Assembly: GCF_017875835.1 (NCBI RefSeq) | Contig: NZ_JAGING010000001.1 | Location: forward strand, 186,001-250,000 | Reading direction: 5' to 3' | DNA: 64,000 nt | Source of the DNA: Psychrobacter sp. PL19 | GTDB taxonomy: Bacteria > Pseudomonadota > Gammaproteobacteria > Pseudomonadales > Moraxellaceae | Shown here: positions 36,560-46,692 of the stretch, piece after piece | How positions within the stretch are numbered: position 1 is the stretch's first letter | How the letters are laid out: each line of letters starts with the position of its first letter | Notes under the pieces: generated by a model | The model's database searches: none | Told to the model about the DNA's origin: nothing | The model's input: the letters and a program-made list of their open reading frames with translations, nothing else | Translations under genes and position numbers: made by a program

Positions 36560-37285
36560 CTATTGAATACACAATAAATTGCATAAACCTTGCGGCGTAT
36601 CCACTTGATAAGTAGGATGCTGCGCGGCTAGATCTTCGTGAGTTGCCGTACCATAATCAACCGCGATACTGGTCATACCCAGCTTATTTGCCATCTGAAT
36701 ATCATAGATACTGTCACCGATAAATACCGCATCAGCTATCTGCTTTTGCGTCTGCTTCAAAATATCATTAAGCATCTGTGGATCGGGTTTAGACTCTGAC
36801 TCATCAGCGCAGCGGGTTACCGAGAAATAGTGATGGCTATCAGACGCATCCAATACCCGATCGAGTCCTCGTCGTTTTTTACCCGTTGCCACTGCCAGCT
36901 GCTTGCCTTGATTTTGCAAAGTCTGTAGCATTTCTTCTATATGAATAAAGAGCGGCGTGCGATGGCTATTAGGAATATAGTAGTCGCTGTAGCTGTGCTG
37001 AATCGCTAGCTTTTGCTCATCAGTAGCATCCGGATATAAAATATCGATCCCTGTCAGCAGACTGAGACCAATAATGTCTTTTACCGCTTGGTCAGTGGTA
37101 TGAAAACCATGCGCTTCTCCAGCAATATGCATAGACTCAACGATCAAGCCTATGGAGTCCATTAGCGTGCCATCCCAATCAAAGATGATCAGTGTTTTAT
37201 CGGCTAAGATATTCATAGTTTCCATAGACGATAACTCTGTGGCAACCTCTGACTTAACTGAGCTATTGACGTTTGACTGACTCAT
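36560..37285 (-). CDS. HAD-superfamily phosphatase (phosphoglycolate-phosphatase-like)
   Basis: A 241-residue protein with motif I Phe-Asp-Trp-Asp-Gly-Thr-Leu near residue 35, a helical cap typical of subfamily IA, motif II Val-Ala-Thr-Gly-Lys-Lys and motifs III/IV Lys-Pro-Asp-Pro and Gly-Asp-Ser-Ile-Tyr-Asp. Such a HAD gene next to rluC is a common arrangement in gammaproteobacteria; substrate unknown. GAGGT precedes the ATG. It follows rluC on the minus strand, 90 bases away, and is probably cotranscribed. Confidence 0.85.
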   Translation of the reverse strand: MSQSNVNSSVKSEVATELSSMETMNILADKTLIIFDWDGTLMDSIGLIVESMHIAGEAHGFHTTDQAVKDIIGLSLLTGIDILYPDATDEQKLAIQHSYSDYYIPNSHRTPLFIHIEEMLQTLQNQGKQLAVATGKKRRGLDRVLDASDSHHYFSVTRCADESESKPDPQMLNDILKQTQKQIADAVFIGDSIYDIQMANKLGMTSIAVDYGTATHEDLAAQHPTYQVDTPQGLCNLLCIQ

Positions 37286-37376
37286 ATATTAACCTCAAGC
37301 TATGATGTTTTCACAATAACTCTTGCATAGCAGTAACGGCTGAAACAATCACTGCTAAAACCCTAAAACAAGCGGC

Positions 37377-38405
37377 TTATACTTTTGGCAGCTCAACGTC
37401 TGCTGGCAACAAGGCGGCGATATCTTCTGGTAGCGGTGCAATAATCGGCTCATAACCTGGAATATCCAAGCGCCATGCGTGTAGGCACAGACGATGGACA
37501 CCTGATTTGTCATGGACATTATATTTATTATCACCCAAAATGGCGTGACCGATATGTGCGAGATGCACCCGGATTTGATGGGTGCGTCCAGTCAAAGGCT
37601 TGGCTTCTACCAGACTTACCGGCTGACTGGCAACCATAAACCGGCCATGTACCACAATATCGGTTTGGCTTTCTTTAGCTTGCGAGTCTTGAGGATCAAC
37701 TTTGACCCGGCGCTCACCACTAGCGACTGTATAGCGCAGTAACGGCGCATCAATACGCTGCTCGTTCATTGCCGGCTGCCCTTTTATTAGGCACAAATAA
37801 TGCTTTTGGATAGTTCTATCGATAAGATGCTGTTGTAAGCTTTTGAGCGTCGAGCGCTTTTTAGAGATCATGAGCAACCCTGAGGTGTCTTTATCAATAC
37901 GGTGGATCAGTTCTAAGTATTTTTTATTCGTCACTTCACGCATGGCTTCAATAACACCAAAGTCAAGTCCACTACCGCCATGTACGGCGATGCCTGAAGG
38001 CTTATTTAATACGATCAATCCATCATCCTCATAGACCACGCGCGCCAGTAAGCTTTTGGCAAACTCAGTACTGATAATCGGCTTATCACGGGTGGCTAAC
38101 TTTACAGGGGCAATCCGCACAACATCTTCACGATGCAATCTGTCATGGGCTTTGCAGCGCTTGTTATTGACTCGAATCTCATCTGAGCGAATCATCTTAT
38201 AAATATGCGGTTTCGGTAAGCCTTTTAAGCGATTAAGTAAGAAGTTATCCACTCGCTGATCGTGCTGATGACGGGTCACTTCAAGATAATTAACTTTTTC
38301 GAAGTTACTTATCTCATCGTCAGCGCTTTGCGGACGGGTTTTACTATTAAAGATGCCAGGGGCTTCATGGACGGGTGCGTCGGTAATCGTTTTAGAGTTT
38401 GTCAT
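37377..38405 (-). CDS. rluC: 23S rRNA pseudouridine synthase RluC
   Basis: A 342-residue enzyme with an N-terminal S4 RNA-binding domain (Arg-Val-Asp-Asn-Phe-Leu, about residues 50-100) and a RluA-family catalytic domain with His-Arg-Ile-Asp-Lys-Asp-Thr-Ser-Gly-Leu, where the Asp is catalytic. RluC modifies U955, U2504 and U2580 of 23S rRNA in E. coli. The divergent neighbour is rne, matching the E. coli arrangement, which supports RluC over RluA/RluD. The first 35 residues are a low-complexity extension. Confidence 0.92.
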   Translation of the reverse strand: MTNSKTITDAPVHEAPGIFNSKTRPQSADDEISNFEKVNYLEVTRHQHDQRVDNFLLNRLKGLPKPHIYKMIRSDEIRVNNKRCKAHDRLHREDVVRIAPVKLATRDKPIISTEFAKSLLARVVYEDDGLIVLNKPSGIAVHGGSGLDFGVIEAMREVTNKKYLELIHRIDKDTSGLLMISKKRSTLKSLQQHLIDRTIQKHYLCLIKGQPAMNEQRIDAPLLRYTVASGERRVKVDPQDSQAKESQTDIVVHGRFMVASQPVSLVEAKPLTGRTHQIRVHLAHIGHAILGDNKYNVHDKSGVHRLCLHAWRLDIPGYEPIIAPLPEDIAALLPADVELPKV

Positions 38406-39545
38406 TTTTAGTTAGGTATTTACACAAAGATTTGCTATAGTTTAGCATGTTGAGCGCCAATTGCGCATAGGTTGCGGCAATAATCCTCATTGTTTCAAGT
38501 AGCCCCTTGCCATCTTTACTACTTGCTAGTAACGAGGTAAATACTATATACCATGCTAGATTGTACGTTTCATCTAATTTTTAAGGCAAAATGTCTGATA
38601 AAATATAGCATAAAGCCTAACAACTGGTATTTATACCACAGATAATCGTATGAATAACATGAACAAAATGTCCATTTATCAAGCGATAACAACATACAAA
38701 TTACTCATTTAGCGCATGACCACGACTTGATTTGCATATTTTTTGCAACGTTAATTGGCAAGCGCAGTTGAGCAAGTGATGATAGCTTGATGTTAGGAAT
38801 GTACCGTTGCCTGAAATTGGCGGCCAAACAGATAATGATATTTGAATGACTTTTAGATAAGTGACACGATATTAGATAAGTGCCACGATGCCGTGCTAAT
38901 AAGCCGGTTACTTATCCTGTTTGCCAAGTACGCCCCGTTGAATGACAGCGCAGCAACACCCTAACTACAGCTTACACTGGTATTAATGATATTTAAAAGA
39001 TAGAACGATAGATAAAGAGGCTAAACCTAAATAAGTTAACCTGGACCAATGATAATTTGTTTGCTCATTTTGGCTATGTAATAATTTTTATAGCGCCAGC
39101 GTTATAAAGACCTTGATATTGCCACCCTGTCTTAGCAATAAAAGCAGGCCTTACCTCTAATATAGGCTTACAACTTATATCAAAGATAAGTTTAAAATAT
39201 TGGCTTGCTACTTGAGCTATGAGTATTGAGAGACAATTATTTAACGCTTAGGTTTTATACCTAACCCGTTTTTTGTCCTTATGACAAATATGAACTAAGC
39301 CATCGCAGCCTTACAAACTGTCTGGTCTCATTGAACAGTCTCAACAACGAATTTAGGTTGACAGTTATAGGTTAAAAATAATGAGTAACCGTCACACAAA
39401 CGAACCATTATAAAATAGCCATTTTAGTTTATTTATTACCTTTTAAATCGCTTCTAATATCTACAGCTAATCTTAATATTAGCCCTGCTTGCTGCTGCCA
39501 CGAAAACAGTCTTGTCGTTGTTATGCGTACTCATAGGATACTATT
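38406..39545. promoter_or_regulatory. 1140-base divergent rluC/rne region with long rne leader
   Basis: No supported gene. It is far longer than needed for two promoters. A 19-bp duplication (TTAGATAAGTGMCACGAT twice) lies at 38853-38890. A TTGACA at 39358-39363 lacks a good -10 partner. In E. coli the rne leader (about 360 nt) feeds back on RNase E levels; a similar long leader here is an inference from the arrangement. Confidence 0.5.
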
Positions 39546-42500
39546 ATGAAACGCATTTTAATCAACGCCACTCAAAACGAAGAAATTCGTGTCGCCTTAT
39601 GTAAAGGCAATCACCTGTACGATTTTGATTTAGAAAACCGTACTCGTGAGCAGAAAAAATCTAATATTTATAAAGGCCATGTCACTCGGGTCGAACCTTC
39701 GCTTGAAGCAGTATTTGTCGAATATGGCTCACAGCGCCAAGGCTTCTTACCTATTCGTGAAATTTCTGCTGAATATCTCAGTGGTAATCCACGCGACGAA
39801 AATATCAAAAAACTGATCAAAGAAGGCGATGAACTTATCGTCCAAGTCGAAAAAGAAGAGCGTGGTAATAAAGGCGCTGCTCTGTCAACTTACGTCTCTT
39901 TGGCCGGCCGTTACCTAGTATTAATGCCCAACAACCCTCGTGGTGGTGGTATTTCACGTCAAATCTCTGGCAAACTTCGTGAAGATATGAAGCGTATGCT
40001 GAGTAATCTAGATTTAGCGAAAGGTATGAGTGTTATCATTCGCACGGCAGGTATCGGTAAAACTCAAGAAGACTTGCAGCACGATTTGAACCATTTGCTT
40101 AATATCTGGCAAGCCATTCAAGAACAAAATCAAAAATACCCATCGCCACGTTTAGTGCATCAAGAAGCAGGCGTTGTCACGCGCGCGGTACGTGATTACC
40201 TACGTGATGACATCGCTGAGATTTGGATTGATAACGAAAACGCTTATATTGAAGCCGCTGGTTTCATTGACGCGGTAATGCCAACCCAAGCGGAAAAGCT
40301 GCGTAAATATACCGACTATGAGCCCATGTTTTCGCGCTTTAATATTGAAAAACAAATCGAAACTGCTTATCAGCGTGAAGTACGTCTGCCCTCAGGTGGC
40401 TCGATCGTTATTGACCAAACCGAAGCATTAGTCTCTATCGACATCAACTCTGCTAAATCGACTAAAGGCTCAGACGTTGCCGAGACCGCTTATCATACCA
40501 ACCTAGAAGCGGCTGATGAAATCGCACGCCAGCTGCGCCTGCGTGATATGGGCGGCCTGATTGTCATTGACTTTATTGACATGAATGACAACAAGCACCA
40601 AAAAGAAGTCGAAAAACGCCTGATTGATGCAACTAAATATGATCGTGCGCGCGTCCAGTTTGGGGATATCTCTAAATTTGGTTTGATGGAGATGAGCCGT
40701 CAGCGTCTGCGCCCATCATTAGAAGAATCGACTGGCTATATTTGCCCACGTTGCCATGGCAACGGTATGATTCGTGATTTGCGTTCATTATCGCTATCCA
40801 TTATGCGCCAGATTGAACAAATTGCCCTAAAAGAGCGCCAAGGTGAAGTACAGGCCGAAGTGCCTACTGACATTGCAGCATTCTTGTTGAACGAAAAACG
40901 TGACAGTCTAGTCTACCTCGAACAAGACAGTGGTACCCGCATCACGATCTTACCGCATGCGCATTTGGAGTCGCCTAACTTTAAGCTGCACTTTAACCGT
41001 GATGGTTTTGCCCCGACCAGTTATGAACGTATTACCGACACTCAGCAACAAGAGCACAGTGATCTTGGCTATAACGTTGACTGGCAAACTGCGGAAAAAG
41101 AACGCCCTGAACAGCAGCCGACCCGCCAACCACGTCAAGTATCGGATACTGAAAATAGTCGGTCAACTGGCCAGCAGAGCAGCCGAGCACCGCAGCCAAA
41201 TAACAATCAAAATGATAACCAAAGTACTAATAACCAAGGTACTAATGGCCAAAATACCAACAGCCAAAATACCAACAGCCAAAGCAATAACGGCCAAAGC
41301 AATAACGGTCAAACGGCTAATCAGCACCCTACTCCTGGTAGCAATGACCAACGCAACCATAACAATGCGAATGAGCAGAACTCGACAAACCGTACAGTAC
41401 AAAACAGTAACGCACAAAATAACCAAGCACAAAATAACCAAGCTCAAACTAATCAGGCGCAAAGCAATCAGGCGCAAAATGCTGCTCCTGTCGCGGCTCA
41501 GGCCGCTATCTTAGACACTGCCGCCAAGCCACAAGCCGTCGCTTGGCTGTCCAATCTATTTGCTCAAGCACCGCAAGCACAAACAGCGCATAGCGTCAGT
41601 AGTCGTGATGCCGCTGAAGCCATCGAGGCACTAGTCAATACTGGCGCACAAAGCTTGGGCTCGTTTGGTCAAGTCGATAGCAATGCGTTGAGCAGTGCTC
41701 AGAGTTCATCAGCACCACAGACCAGCCAGCCTAATGGCAATAAACAGTCAGATAGTAAACAGTCAGATAGCAATGCTAATCGTCAGCAAGCGCGCGGTAA
41801 TAACACTACTAATGACAACAGTAGTAACATTAGTAGCAGTAGTACTGGCAACAGTAACGTCGACAGTAGTAATCCTGATGACAACAGCAATGACGATGAT
41901 AGAAGAAGACGCAAGCCACGCAAGTCAAGATCTTCTAAACCGCATCAAAGAAGAGATCAGCGCGATGAGACGGCTAGTAGTGATAGCAGCGATACCGACA
42001 ATAAAGCAGAAAGTGACAATAAGATAGATAGCAGTAACGCTAGTAGTAACAGTAATAAACAGTCGGACAGCAACGCTAATCGTCAGCCTGACAACAGACG
42101 CAATAGCGATCGCAACCGTAACAATCGTCAAGACAATGGACGTAGTAGTGACGAGAGCGCGCGCAACGACTCTGATCGTAACAGTGCAGCCCGTAATGAC
42201 GCCAATCAGCAAGACAGCAGTTCGAGCGAAGAGCAAACCCGTGCTAAGCGTAAGCCGCACAGTCAACGTAGCTCACGTGGCCAACTTGAGCGTGGTGAGA
42301 CCTTAACCGCTGATGCTAATGCTAAGCAAGGTGCACAACTAGCGACTACTGAGGCTACCAGCAGCAAAAGCCAGCCTAGCGCTCGCCGCAACCAAGACCC
42401 TAATGAAGTGACGTTGCAGGTCAGCGAAGCGTCCGCCAAACTCAAGCCACCAGAAGTGGTACATTTATCCTTAGATGATAGTAAGTCTGGACAGGCGTCG

Positions 42501-44168
42501 CGCCACTCAGCTGGGAAACAAGTCGTTGACAAGCAAAGTACTGCCACGCAAAGCGTCGACAGTGCTCTAGCAGAAAATGCTCTAGCAGAAAGTGCTGCAC
42601 TAGAAGCTAATAAAGCCGGCCAGCAAAGCACTGATCAACAAAATACTGATCAGCAGCAAGCCGATACGGATAGCAAAACTGTCGGTAGCTCGCAGGCTGT
42701 CATCACTCAAGCTGAAAGCACTCAAGTTGATAATGATAGGGTTGAAGCGACGAAGGACGACGTTACTAAAGATGCAGCACCGTCTAGCGTTTCTGAAGAC
42801 AGTAAAATCAGTGACAGTCAAGTTACGGACAGCAAACCGATTGTAGCTGAGCAACCAATGTCTGATACTGATACTGATACTGGTACTGAGAGCCCAAGTC
42901 CAGTAGCAGCTCAAGCAGAGACGCTACCAGCTGTTCCTGAAAGTCGTCAGACTAGCGATAATAATACGGTTGAGGTCATTGCTACTGATGATGCTATCAA
43001 TACTATCAATAGCCCGGCAGCCAATAACGTCGATAGTAGCGCCCCGCTTGAGCTTACTCATGAGGCCTTATTTTCTGAACATTATGTGACGGCTAATAAG
43101 TTCGGTCAAGCCAGTAATGACCCACGTGTTGTACGTAGCCAGCAGACTCAACCACAAGCGACACCAGTGGTATCAGCAGGTCAGCAAGCAGTGGTAAATG
43201 TACCAGCTATTCGCGGTACGGTTGGTGAGTTTATTCATGCGACCTTACCAGAGGCGCAAGCGCGCTTGACAGATGAGGGTGTGATTAACTGTTTCATCGC
43301 TGCTATTGCGCTGCACACATCACAAGCTCAATCTACAGCTGATAACGCTGCTGTTGATAGTAATAATGCTAAAAATGACGAAGCTGATAACAATAACGCT
43401 GACTCCAGCTATGTCAATTTAAGTCACTTCAACTTTAGCAACTATGGCTATCAGCCACTGACAGCTGATTATCTGTCACGCTTTGAGGTGATGACTCAAG
43501 CCGTCAGCCAATTTGCCGCAGTGCAAGGTAAAACAGCCGTTGAACCGCGTGCGATTAGCAAACGCGCTGGCAATGATCCCCGTGGTCAGCATTCTGACTA
43601 TCAAGAGCCGCAACAGGAGCAGGCTGTATTAAATGTTCCTAGTGACGAGGTGAGTAGTGCAGATGTGCCTGCAGAGCAAAATGAGCCACGCAGTCAAGAT
43701 AATGCTCAGCATCAAGACTCTGTTGAAACAGTTCATAAAATCGATGCTCATGATGTTGAAGCGACTGCACTAGCCAGTGAGGCGCAGGCAGATGATATCA
43801 GTGCTGATAGCGAGAAACAGCTACATCTTGATCAAGATTACGACGTGACAGCTGAGGCGGATGACGTTGTACAAGCGGAACAACCTCAAACTGATCAGTC
43901 GCTAGTAGAGGAATCTGCCAAAGAGGACAGTCAGGTAAACAAGTCAAAAACGACCATAGCCAGTTATAAAAATATGATCGAAAATGTGGCTGAGCAATTA
44001 TTGCCGCAAATGGGTATGTTTAATTTAACGACTCCTAAAGTACCAAAGGCACGTAGTCGTAAGCCTAAGACTGATCATAAAAAACCCACGCAAGCCGAAA
44101 AAATAGAGTCTGGTACTGATAACCTAGATAGTTCAGATAACTCAGATAGCTCAGATAACGGAAGCTAG
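39546..44168 (+). CDS. rne: Ribonuclease E with very long disordered tail
   Basis: A 1540-residue endoribonuclease, well over the 1061 of E. coli. The catalytic half is intact: S1 domain (about 35-120), active-site Asp residues in Val-Ser-Ile-Asp-Ile-Asn-Ser and Leu-Ile-Val-Ile-Asp-Phe-Ile-Asp, and the zinc-link Cys400-Pro-Arg-Cys403. From about residue 510 the chain is extremely rich in Gln, Asn, Ser and Asp, with local repeats (Asn-Ser-Gln-Asn-Thr, Asn-Gln-Ala-Gln), and contains basic patches such as Asp-Arg-Arg-Arg-Arg-Lys-Pro-Arg-Lys that may bind RNA. The last 90 residues hold a conserved-looking basic motif. AGGATA lies before the ATG. Degradosome anchoring sites cannot be assigned by eye. 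Confidence 0.95.
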   Translation: MKRILINATQNEEIRVALCKGNHLYDFDLENRTREQKKSNIYKGHVTRVEPSLEAVFVEYGSQRQGFLPIREISAEYLSGNPRDENIKKLIKEGDELIVQVEKEERGNKGAALSTYVSLAGRYLVLMPNNPRGGGISRQISGKLREDMKRMLSNLDLAKGMSVIIRTAGIGKTQEDLQHDLNHLLNIWQAIQEQNQKYPSPRLVHQEAGVVTRAVRDYLRDDIAEIWIDNENAYIEAAGFIDAVMPTQAEKLRKYTDYEPMFSRFNIEKQIETAYQREVRLPSGGSIVIDQTEALVSIDINSAKSTKGSDVAETAYHTNLEAADEIARQLRLRDMGGLIVIDFIDMNDNKHQKEVEKRLIDATKYDRARVQFGDISKFGLMEMSRQRLRPSLEESTGYICPRCHGNGMIRDLRSLSLSIMRQIEQIALKERQGEVQAEVPTDIAAFLLNEKRDSLVYLEQDSGTRITILPHAHLESPNFKLHFNRDGFAPTSYERITDTQQQEHSDLGYNVDWQTAEKERPEQQPTRQPRQVSDTENSRSTGQQSSRAPQPNNNQNDNQSTNNQGTNGQNTNSQNTNSQSNNGQSNNGQTANQHPTPGSNDQRNHNNANEQNSTNRTVQNSNAQNNQAQNNQAQTNQAQSNQAQNAAPVAAQAAILDTAAKPQAVAWLSNLFAQAPQAQTAHSVSSRDAAEAIEALVNTGAQSLGSFGQVDSNALSSAQSSSAPQTSQPNGNKQSDSKQSDSNANRQQARGNNTTNDNSSNISSSSTGNSNVDSSNPDDNSNDDDRRRRKPRKSRSSKPHQRRDQRDETASSDSSDTDNKAESDNKIDSSNASSNSNKQSDSNANRQPDNRRNSDRNRNNRQDNGRSSDESARNDSDRNSAARNDANQQDSSSSEEQTRAKRKPHSQRSSRGQLERGETLTADANAKQGAQLATTEATSSKSQPSARRNQDPNEVTLQVSEASAKLKPPEVVHLSLDDSKSGQASRHSAGKQVVDKQSTATQSVDSALAENALAESAALEANKAGQQSTDQQNTDQQQADTDSKTVGSSQAVITQAESTQVDNDRVEATKDDVTKDAAPSSVSEDSKISDSQVTDSKPIVAEQPMSDTDTDTGTESPSPVAAQAETLPAVPESRQTSDNNTVEVIATDDAINTINSPAANNVDSSAPLELTHEALFSEHYVTANKFGQASNDPRVVRSQQTQPQATPVVSAGQQAVVNVPAIRGTVGEFIHATLPEAQARLTDEGVINCFIAAIALHTSQAQSTADNAAVDSNNAKNDEADNNNADSSYVNLSHFNFSNYGYQPLTADYLSRFEVMTQAVSQFAAVQGKTAVEPRAISKRAGNDPRGQHSDYQEPQQEQAVLNVPSDEVSSADVPAEQNEPRSQDNAQHQDSVETVHKIDAHDVEATALASEAQADDISADSEKQLHLDQDYDVTAEADDVVQAEQPQTDQSLVEESAKEDSQVNKSKTTIASYKNMIENVAEQLLPQMGMFNLTTPKVPKARSRKPKTDHKKPTQAEKIESGTDNLDSSDNSDSSDNGS

Positions 44169-44186
44169 TATAATCAGTCTAAAAGC

Positions 44187-44224
44187 AAAAGCCCCAAAGT
44201 TGTCAGCAACTTTGGGGCTTTTTT
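44187..44224 (+). terminator. Terminator after rne
   Basis: AAAAGCCCCAAAGTTG pairs with CAACTTTGGGGCTTTT over a 4-base loop and ends in a T-run. Confidence 0.9.
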
Positions 44225-44280
44225 ATACTTGACTGAACGTGTTTTAATCAGCTACTTATTTAATGGGCAGCAGGTGCGTC

Positions 44281-45201
44281 TTAGCCTTTATTTCGTATTT
44301 TACCAATGACAGTAATAATAGCAACCACTATTACACCGACAATTAGACCAACCAGGCCATTTAATAACATAGTGGTCGCACTCTCAAAAACCCCTGTTAG
44401 ATGTGCTAAGTCTTCTACGCCATGCTCTAAAAAGCCAATACCATGTACTAAAATACCACCACCGACTAAGAACATCGCCAGCGTACCGGCAATCGATAAA
44501 AACTTCATCAGTTTTGGCGCAGCAGCCAGCATGAATTCACCAAGCTTACGCGTACCCGCACTAGCATCTGGCTTCTCGATCAAATGTAGGCCGGCATCAT
44601 CAATTTTTACAATACCTGCAACTAGGCCATAAATACCGACAGTCACCACAATAGCAATAATCGATAGTACCACCGCTTTTTCTAAGATACCGGCCCCAGC
44701 TGCTGTTATTGCACCTAAAGAGATGACTAAGATTTCAGCTGATAAGATAAAATCGGTACGAATCGCCCCTTTTATTTTTTGCTTTTCAAAGGCGACCAAA
44801 TCGACCGTTTCATCGGCGTTGGCTTGCCGGCGCGCATTTTGCTCTTCATCATGCGGCAATAAGGTAGGCCAAAACTTATGAATGACCTTCTCCGCCCCTT
44901 CGTAGGCCAAAAACAGCCCACCGCACATTAACAATAACGTCACTAACGGTGGATAGACGGTACTTATTAATAAAGCAGCGGGCACTAAAATCAATTTATT
45001 AATAAAAGAGCCTTTAGCGACTGCCCAAATGACAGGCAGCTCACGGCTGGGCTTGACACCAGTCACTTGCTCGGCGTTGAGTGCTAGGTCATCGCCTACC
45101 AAACCCGCTGTTTTTTTAGCCGCCACCTTAGTCATGACAGAGACGTCATCCATCAATAGACTAATGTCATCAAGCAATAGTAATAGACTGCCACCTGCCA
45201 T
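44281..45201 (-). CDS. DUF808 family inner-membrane protein (YedI-like)
   Basis: A 306-residue protein with six to seven hydrophobic helices. It begins Met-Ala-Gly-Gly-Ser-Leu-Leu-Leu-Leu-Leu-Asp-Asp, the DUF808 start, followed by Ala-Lys-Lys-Thr-Ala-Gly-Leu-Val-Gly-Asp-Asp-Leu-Ala. A hydrophilic loop at about 120-145 carries Glu-Glu-Gln-Asn-Ala-Arg-Arg. Function unknown for the family. A strong AAGGAG lies before the ATG. It stands alone on the minus strand. Confidence 0.9.
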   Translation of the reverse strand: MAGGSLLLLLDDISLLMDDVSVMTKVAAKKTAGLVGDDLALNAEQVTGVKPSRELPVIWAVAKGSFINKLILVPAALLISTVYPPLVTLLLMCGGLFLAYEGAEKVIHKFWPTLLPHDEEQNARRQANADETVDLVAFEKQKIKGAIRTDFILSAEILVISLGAITAAGAGILEKAVVLSIIAIVVTVGIYGLVAGIVKIDDAGLHLIEKPDASAGTRKLGEFMLAAAPKLMKFLSIAGTLAMFLVGGGILVHGIGFLEHGVEDLAHLTGVFESATTMLLNGLVGLIVGVIVVAIITVIGKIRNKG

Positions 45202-45502
45202 GGGGTCTCCTTAGTATAAGTTGGTTTAAATGAGTGGATATCAAATAACGAGCGTTAAATCTAATAGTTATAGACTATACAATTTCTTGTAGATTACCTA
45301 GACACGTAATCATATAACATAGCAAAAATGTATCTTGTTTTTTATTATGAAGCGTCACTTATGATGTATTTAGAAAGATGAGCAGACAGCTTTTGGCTGT
45401 CATTTATGAAAATATGTTAATATAGAGCATTTTATCTCAATCAATTATGCATTTTTTAGTATCAAAAACCATTTAAAACGATCCATCAAGAAGCGTTTAA
45501 TT

Positions 45503-45606
45503 AGCAACATCATTTAGCAACATCATTTAGCAACATCATTTAGCAACATCATTTAGCAACATCATTTAGCTGCATCATTTAGCTGCATCATTTAGCTGCA
45601 TCGTAT
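45503..45606. repeat. Tandem array, 13 bp x 8, upstream of dsbC
   Basis: Five units AGCAACATCATTT are followed by three AGCTGCATCATTT units (the last decayed). The array ends 92 bases before the dsbC start, where promoter or leader would be. It lies in the 497-base divergent gap (45202-45698), otherwise plain AT-rich sequence. Confidence 0.95.
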
Positions 45607-45698
45607 TGTCACCTTTATTTATCAGTCGTTCTAACCCTTACCTTGATGCTCTTGTCATGTACACACGATTGGGCACGCCTGCCTATAGGAAACGTCAT

Positions 45699-46565
45699 AT
45701 GTCCTTCTCACCTTTTTCTAATGCTACTGTGAAAACGTCTACCAAAAAACCGGCGGGTAATAATTTATCACGCGCCTTAATGAGTGGATTATTGGTCATG
45801 GTTGCCGCTGGTTGCTCTAATAACGCCGCCGATGCTACTAGTAGTAGTAATACTGCGATTGTAAACAGCGCACAAGCAAAGACCAGTATAACAACAGCAG
45901 AAGGTAACGACGCTGCCGTGGTTAAGGCCTTACAAGCCAATTTAAAAACCTCAGGTATTGAAGAAAAAATTCTCTCAGCAGTGCCAACGGATATGGATGG
46001 TATTTATTGGGTGACTGCCGAAGGATTACCAGCGTTTTTTACTGACAAGTCAGGCAAACATATTATTCAAGGGCAAATTATCGCTGTTGGACAAGGCGCA
46101 CCCGTTGATATCAGTGGCGAATTAGTCGCCAATACGGCACGAGATGCGCTAAAAAAAGTCGATAAAAAAGACATGGTTATCTATCCGGCAGCAGGTAAGA
46201 CCAAAGCGGTGGTTTACGCCTTTACGGATGCTGATTGCGGTTACTGTCGTAAATTGCACGAAGAGATGGATGACATCAACGCTCGCGGCATCGAAGTACG
46301 TTATTTAGCATGGCCCCGTAGTGAAGAAACCATTCCAAAAATGGAGGCCATTTGGTGTAGTCAAGACCGCAACGCGGCGATGGATCAAGCCAAAATGGGG
46401 GCCAATGTACAGGCACCTAGCTGTAGCAACCCCGTTCAAGCACAAATGGCACTTGGAAGAGCCTTGGGTGTACGCGGTACCCCTGCTATCTTTACTGAGT
46501 CCGGACAGCAGGTGGGCGGTTATCTACCAGCGGCGGAACTGGCACAAGCCGTAGGCGCTAACTAA
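45699..46565 (+). CDS. dsbC: Thiol:disulfide interchange protein DsbC, predicted lipoprotein
   Basis: A 288-residue disulfide isomerase. The active site is Asp-Cys180-Gly-Tyr-Cys183-Arg-Lys-Leu-His, close to E. coli DsbC, and a second structural pair Cys220/Cys242 has the E. coli spacing of 22. The N-terminal dimerisation domain spans about 70-145. Unlike E. coli DsbC, the N-terminus (Leu-Met-Ser-Gly-Leu-Leu-Val-Met-Val-Ala-Ala-Gly-Cys39) looks like a lipoprotein signal, then a Ser/Asn/Thr-rich linker. Start 45699 is set by AGGA 8 bases upstream; the open frame extends to 45606. The downstream gene is hom, as in relatives. Confidence 0.92.
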   Translation: MSFSPFSNATVKTSTKKPAGNNLSRALMSGLLVMVAAGCSNNAADATSSSNTAIVNSAQAKTSITTAEGNDAAVVKALQANLKTSGIEEKILSAVPTDMDGIYWVTAEGLPAFFTDKSGKHIIQGQIIAVGQGAPVDISGELVANTARDALKKVDKKDMVIYPAAGKTKAVVYAFTDADCGYCRKLHEEMDDINARGIEVRYLAWPRSEETIPKMEAIWCSQDRNAAMDQAKMGANVQAPSCSNPVQAQMALGRALGVRGTPAIFTESGQQVGGYLPAAELAQAVGAN

Positions 46566-46692
46566 TCAGCGTGCGACAGTGAGTAGACGCAACAAATGCT
46601 TGTCGGTATGATAAGATAAAGCGCTATGCAAAATCTGCAGCACCCTTTTTGTCTATATTTTTTATCCACCCATTTAATCTCTTGAGGATACT

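Noticed and set aside
39358-39380. TTGACA before rne as a promoter
   Set aside because: No acceptable -10 hexamer lies 16-18 bases downstream.
40930-42914. Several open frames of 60-194 codons inside rne on both strands
   Set aside because: They are by-products of the low-complexity repeats of the RNase E tail.
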